Positions 62,221-64,000 of a stretch of DNA of 64,000 bases are shown here, one piece after another. The notes beneath the pieces are model-generated. The model had not been told where the DNA came from, did no database searches, and saw only the letters and a program-made list of their open reading frames with translations. Source of the DNA: Faecalibacillus intestinalis. GTDB taxonomy: Bacteria; Bacillota_I; Bacilli_A; Erysipelotrichales; Coprobacillaceae. The stretch covers positions 1-64,000 of the forward strand of contig NZ_PYLQ01000005.1 of the NCBI RefSeq assembly GCF_003024685.1, given 5' to 3'. Numbering within the stretch: position 1 is the stretch's first letter; every line of letters begins with the position of its first letter. Both the position numbers and the translations under genes were made by a program.

Positions 62221-63155
62221 TATAATGTACAAATCATGACTGTCATTGTTCCATCAAAATCAACTTCTTTTTGATCCGAACATACAACAAAATGATCTCC
62301 TTTTCTCACTTCTTTTCCTTCTACTGTTCCTTGTCCTTCAATGATTGATACAAGTTGGAATGGTTTATCATTGATGACTTTATTATATCCTGTCATATCA
62401 TATTTATTTAATGTTAAATAGTTAGATGATACAAGCTCTTTTCTTGTTCCATTTTCAATTGTTTCTTCTACTTGTTTAGCTAGATCGTATGGTTTATAAG
62501 GCACTGTTGTCACATCGATGGATTGTTTTACATGAAGTTGTCTTTCATTTCCATCTTTATCTTTTCGATGATAATCATAAACACGGTATGTGATATCTGA
62601 TGATTGTTGTGCTTCATAGATCAATGAACCTTTACAGATAGCATGAATTGTTCCACTTGGAATATAGAAGAAATCTCCTTTTTTGATATCAAACTTATTT
62701 AATAAATGATCATAATCATCGTTTTCGATAGCTTTTACAAGTTCTTCTTTGGTTTTAGCATGATGTCCCATGACCATCTTTGTATCTTCTTTACAATCTA
62801 ATACATACCAGCATTCTGTCTTTCCTAATGAATTTTCATGAAGAGCTGCATATTCATCATTTGGATGGACTTGTACAGATAAATCATTACAAGCATCGAT
62901 GATCTTTACAAGCAATGGAAATTGTTTATCTTTGATATTTCCAAAAAGTTCACGATGTTTATCAAAAACTTTTGACAGTGTTTGTCCTTTGAATTCACCT
63001 TCTATGATTTTATTATCACCATTTGGATGAGCTGAAGGTGCCCAGCATTCTCCTGTTTGATCACTTGGAATAGCATAACCATACTTTTCTTTAAGTTGGT
63101 TTCCTCCCCAAATCATTTCTTTAAATACAGGTTCTACCCATAAAATATGTCCCAT
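62220..63155 (-). CDS. manA: mannose-6-phosphate isomerase, class I
   Basis: A 311-residue cupin enzyme that interconverts mannose-6-P and fructose-6-P. Zinc ligands lie in LSVQVHPNDEYA and GKTECWYVLD, and IPSGTIHAICKGSLIYEAQQSSDITYRVYDY is typical of the small bacterial class I form. GGAGG precedes the ATG. Upstream gene is the DUF523 protein, two bases away. Confidence 0.94.
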   Translation of the reverse strand: MGHILWVEPVFKEMIWGGNQLKEKYGYAIPSDQTGECWAPSAHPNGDNKIIEGEFKGQTLSKVFDKHRELFGNIKDKQFPLLVKIIDACNDLSVQVHPNDEYAALHENSLGKTECWYVLDCKEDTKMVMGHHAKTKEELVKAIENDDYDHLLNKFDIKKGDFFYIPSGTIHAICKGSLIYEAQQSSDITYRVYDYHRKDKDGNERQLHVKQSIDVTTVPYKPYDLAKQVEETIENGTRKELVSSNYLTLNKYDMTGYNKVINDKPFQLVSIIEGQGTVEGKEVRKGDHFVVCSDQKEVDFDGTMTVMICTL

Positions 63156-63157
63156 TT

Positions 63158-63604
63158 TTACTTTCCTCCATTTATTAATTTTAAAACCTCTGTTACTTCA
63201 TTTTCACTATAAACTGCAATTCCTTTTTCTTTTAACATCTGTACAAAAATACCATCACCTTCAACAAGTTGATGTGAAAATGTTCCATCATAAATATGAT
63301 TTTTTCCACAGCTTGGACTTTTAGCTTTTAAAACAGCTATTTTAATATTTTTTTCTAAACATTTATCTAAAGCAATTTTAGCACCTTGTGTATATTCTTT
63401 TGTACGATCAATTCCTTTTTGATCAATCACTTTTTCCCCAGTAACTTCACAAGATGTTCTAGGAATTGGTAAACCACCTAAGACTTCTGGACAAAGTGGT
63501 AACGCTAAACCTTGATCATAAAGTTCCTTTATTTCCTTACAAAGATTATTCTTTCCAGCATATGTACAATTTTCACCAATTAAACATCTCGATACTGCAA
63601 TCAT
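63158..63604 (-). CDS. DUF523 family protein
   Basis: A 148-residue protein with SRCLIGENCTYAG at the N-terminus, CPEVLGGLPIPRTSCEV and LKAKSPSCGKNHIYDG; four conserved cysteines suggest a metal or Fe-S site. The function is unknown. The ATG overlaps the stop codon of the HAD gene (ATGA). Confidence 0.88.
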   Translation of the reverse strand: MIAVSRCLIGENCTYAGKNNLCKEIKELYDQGLALPLCPEVLGGLPIPRTSCEVTGEKVIDQKGIDRTKEYTQGAKIALDKCLEKNIKIAVLKAKSPSCGKNHIYDGTFSHQLVEGDGIFVQMLKEKGIAVYSENEVTEVLKLINGGK

Positions 63605-64000
63605 TTTAGAATGTCCTTAATATCACTTGGTTTAGAAACAGTATAAGTTGCTCCAGCTTGAACAAGTTCTTCTTTTCCTCTAAAGCCCCATTCACACCCT
63701 ACAGATTTAATTTTAGCATTGATGGCTGTTTCAATATCTACATTACTATCACCAATCATCAATGTTTCATTTTTATTACTTTCCATTAACTGCATAGCTA
63801 GTTGTACTAAACAAGGATGTGGTTTTTTTGGTTGATAAACCGTATTTCCGAAAACATACATAAATTTATTAGGAAATAAATGATTTACAATTGTTACTGC
63901 ATTTACTTTTGGTTTATTCGTTACAACTGCTAATTTATACCCTTGATGATAAAGTTCATCAATTAATTCTTTCATTCCTTTATAAGGTTTTGTATGTTTT
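63601..64000 (-). CDS. HAD-superfamily phosphatase, phosphoglycolate-phosphatase-like, partial
   Basis: The frame stays open to the window edge (…HTKPYKG before M124-region), so the start lies to the right. What remains is the second half of the enzyme: LAVVTNKP (motif II), KKPHPCLV with KPHP (motif III), and MIGDSNVDIETA (motif IV). The length missing is about 85 residues including the DxD motif I. An internal ATG at 63975 is not the true start. Confidence 0.85.
   Translation of the reverse strand, partial: KHTKPYKGMKELIDELYHQGYKLAVVTNKPKVNAVTIVNHLFPNKFMYVFGNTVYQPKKPHPCLVQLAMQLMESNKNETLMIGDSNVDIETAINAKIKSVGCEWGFRGKEELVQAGATYTVSKPSDIKDILK

Noticed and set aside
1-64000. tRNA or rRNA genes
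   Set aside because: I saw no tRNA-like TTCGANNC arms in a proper context and no rRNA segments on reading both strands by eye; a tRNAscan run would be decisive.

Overview
The window is low-GC, spore-former Firmicutes chromosome. It carries ScpAB condensin subunits, a spoVAC-AD-AE-AF operon, DarA (a cyclic-di-AMP receptor) and T-box and TPP riboswitches. The very AT-rich codon use, the trp operon and two giant secreted N-acetylhexosaminidases suggest a gut member of the Erysipelotrichia (Coprobacillus / Thomasclavelia / Faecalibacillus type). That placement is inference from gene content, not a database result. Almost every gene lies on the minus strand.

Layout from left to right. 0.3-9.7 kb: DUF2812 membrane protein, aldo/keto reductase, PPC-domain protein, MATE transporter, iron alcohol dehydrogenase with a LysR regulator beside it, DUF5662 protein, scpA-scpB, and a plus-strand membrane protein. 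9.7-12.8 kb: spoVA operon (DPA channel). 12.8-15.7 kb: an ADP-ribosylation cassette (SirTM-type sirtuin plus macrodomain) joined to a flavin/Fe-S protein and a RibU-like transporter subunit. 15.8-16.3 kb: FMN-binding protein with a twin-operator promoter. 16.3-23 kb: complete trpEGDCFBA operon under a tryptophan T-box. 23-25 kb: malQ with a tandem duplication of its 3' flank. 25-38.4 kb: a regulon for host or microbial GlcNAc glycans, with GH84 and GH20 cell-surface enzymes, a GlcNAc/glucose-family PTS permease and a PRD antiterminator. It is tied together by two identical RAT/terminator leaders, cre-like boxes and a recurring TTGTCTAGACAA-type palindrome.

38.4-42.3 kb: a decayed MATE gene, a DNA glycosylase, a HAD phosphatase, an MFS permease and a 5'-truncated MATE/cytidylate-kinase-like fusion. 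42.3-49.2 kb is a foreign block. It starts with an IS1634-like transposase, followed by visibly GC-richer DNA holding a broken AI-2E-type permease, a P-type Ca/Mn ATPase behind a yybP-ykoY (Mn2+) riboswitch, and a decayed DUF4143 ATPase.

49.3-64 kb: native sequence again. It has a FolT-like ECF subunit separated from folC by three tandem structured repeats that each contain a 12-13 codon ORF, then darA, a dNTPase, mntP and FAD enzymes. An AlbA_2-type gene here is split by a 959-bp cassette with terminal inverted repeats and an 8-bp target duplication; the cassette carries a peptidase E gene and no transposase. The region ends with yebC, thiM-tenA behind a TPP riboswitch, manA, a DUF523 protein and a partial HAD phosphatase.

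The most novel-looking items are the three tandem folC/FolT elements, the mobile cassette with peptidase E, and the SirTM/macrodomain operon that lacks the usual GcvH-L and LplA2 genes. All coordinates, motifs and spacings were read by eye.
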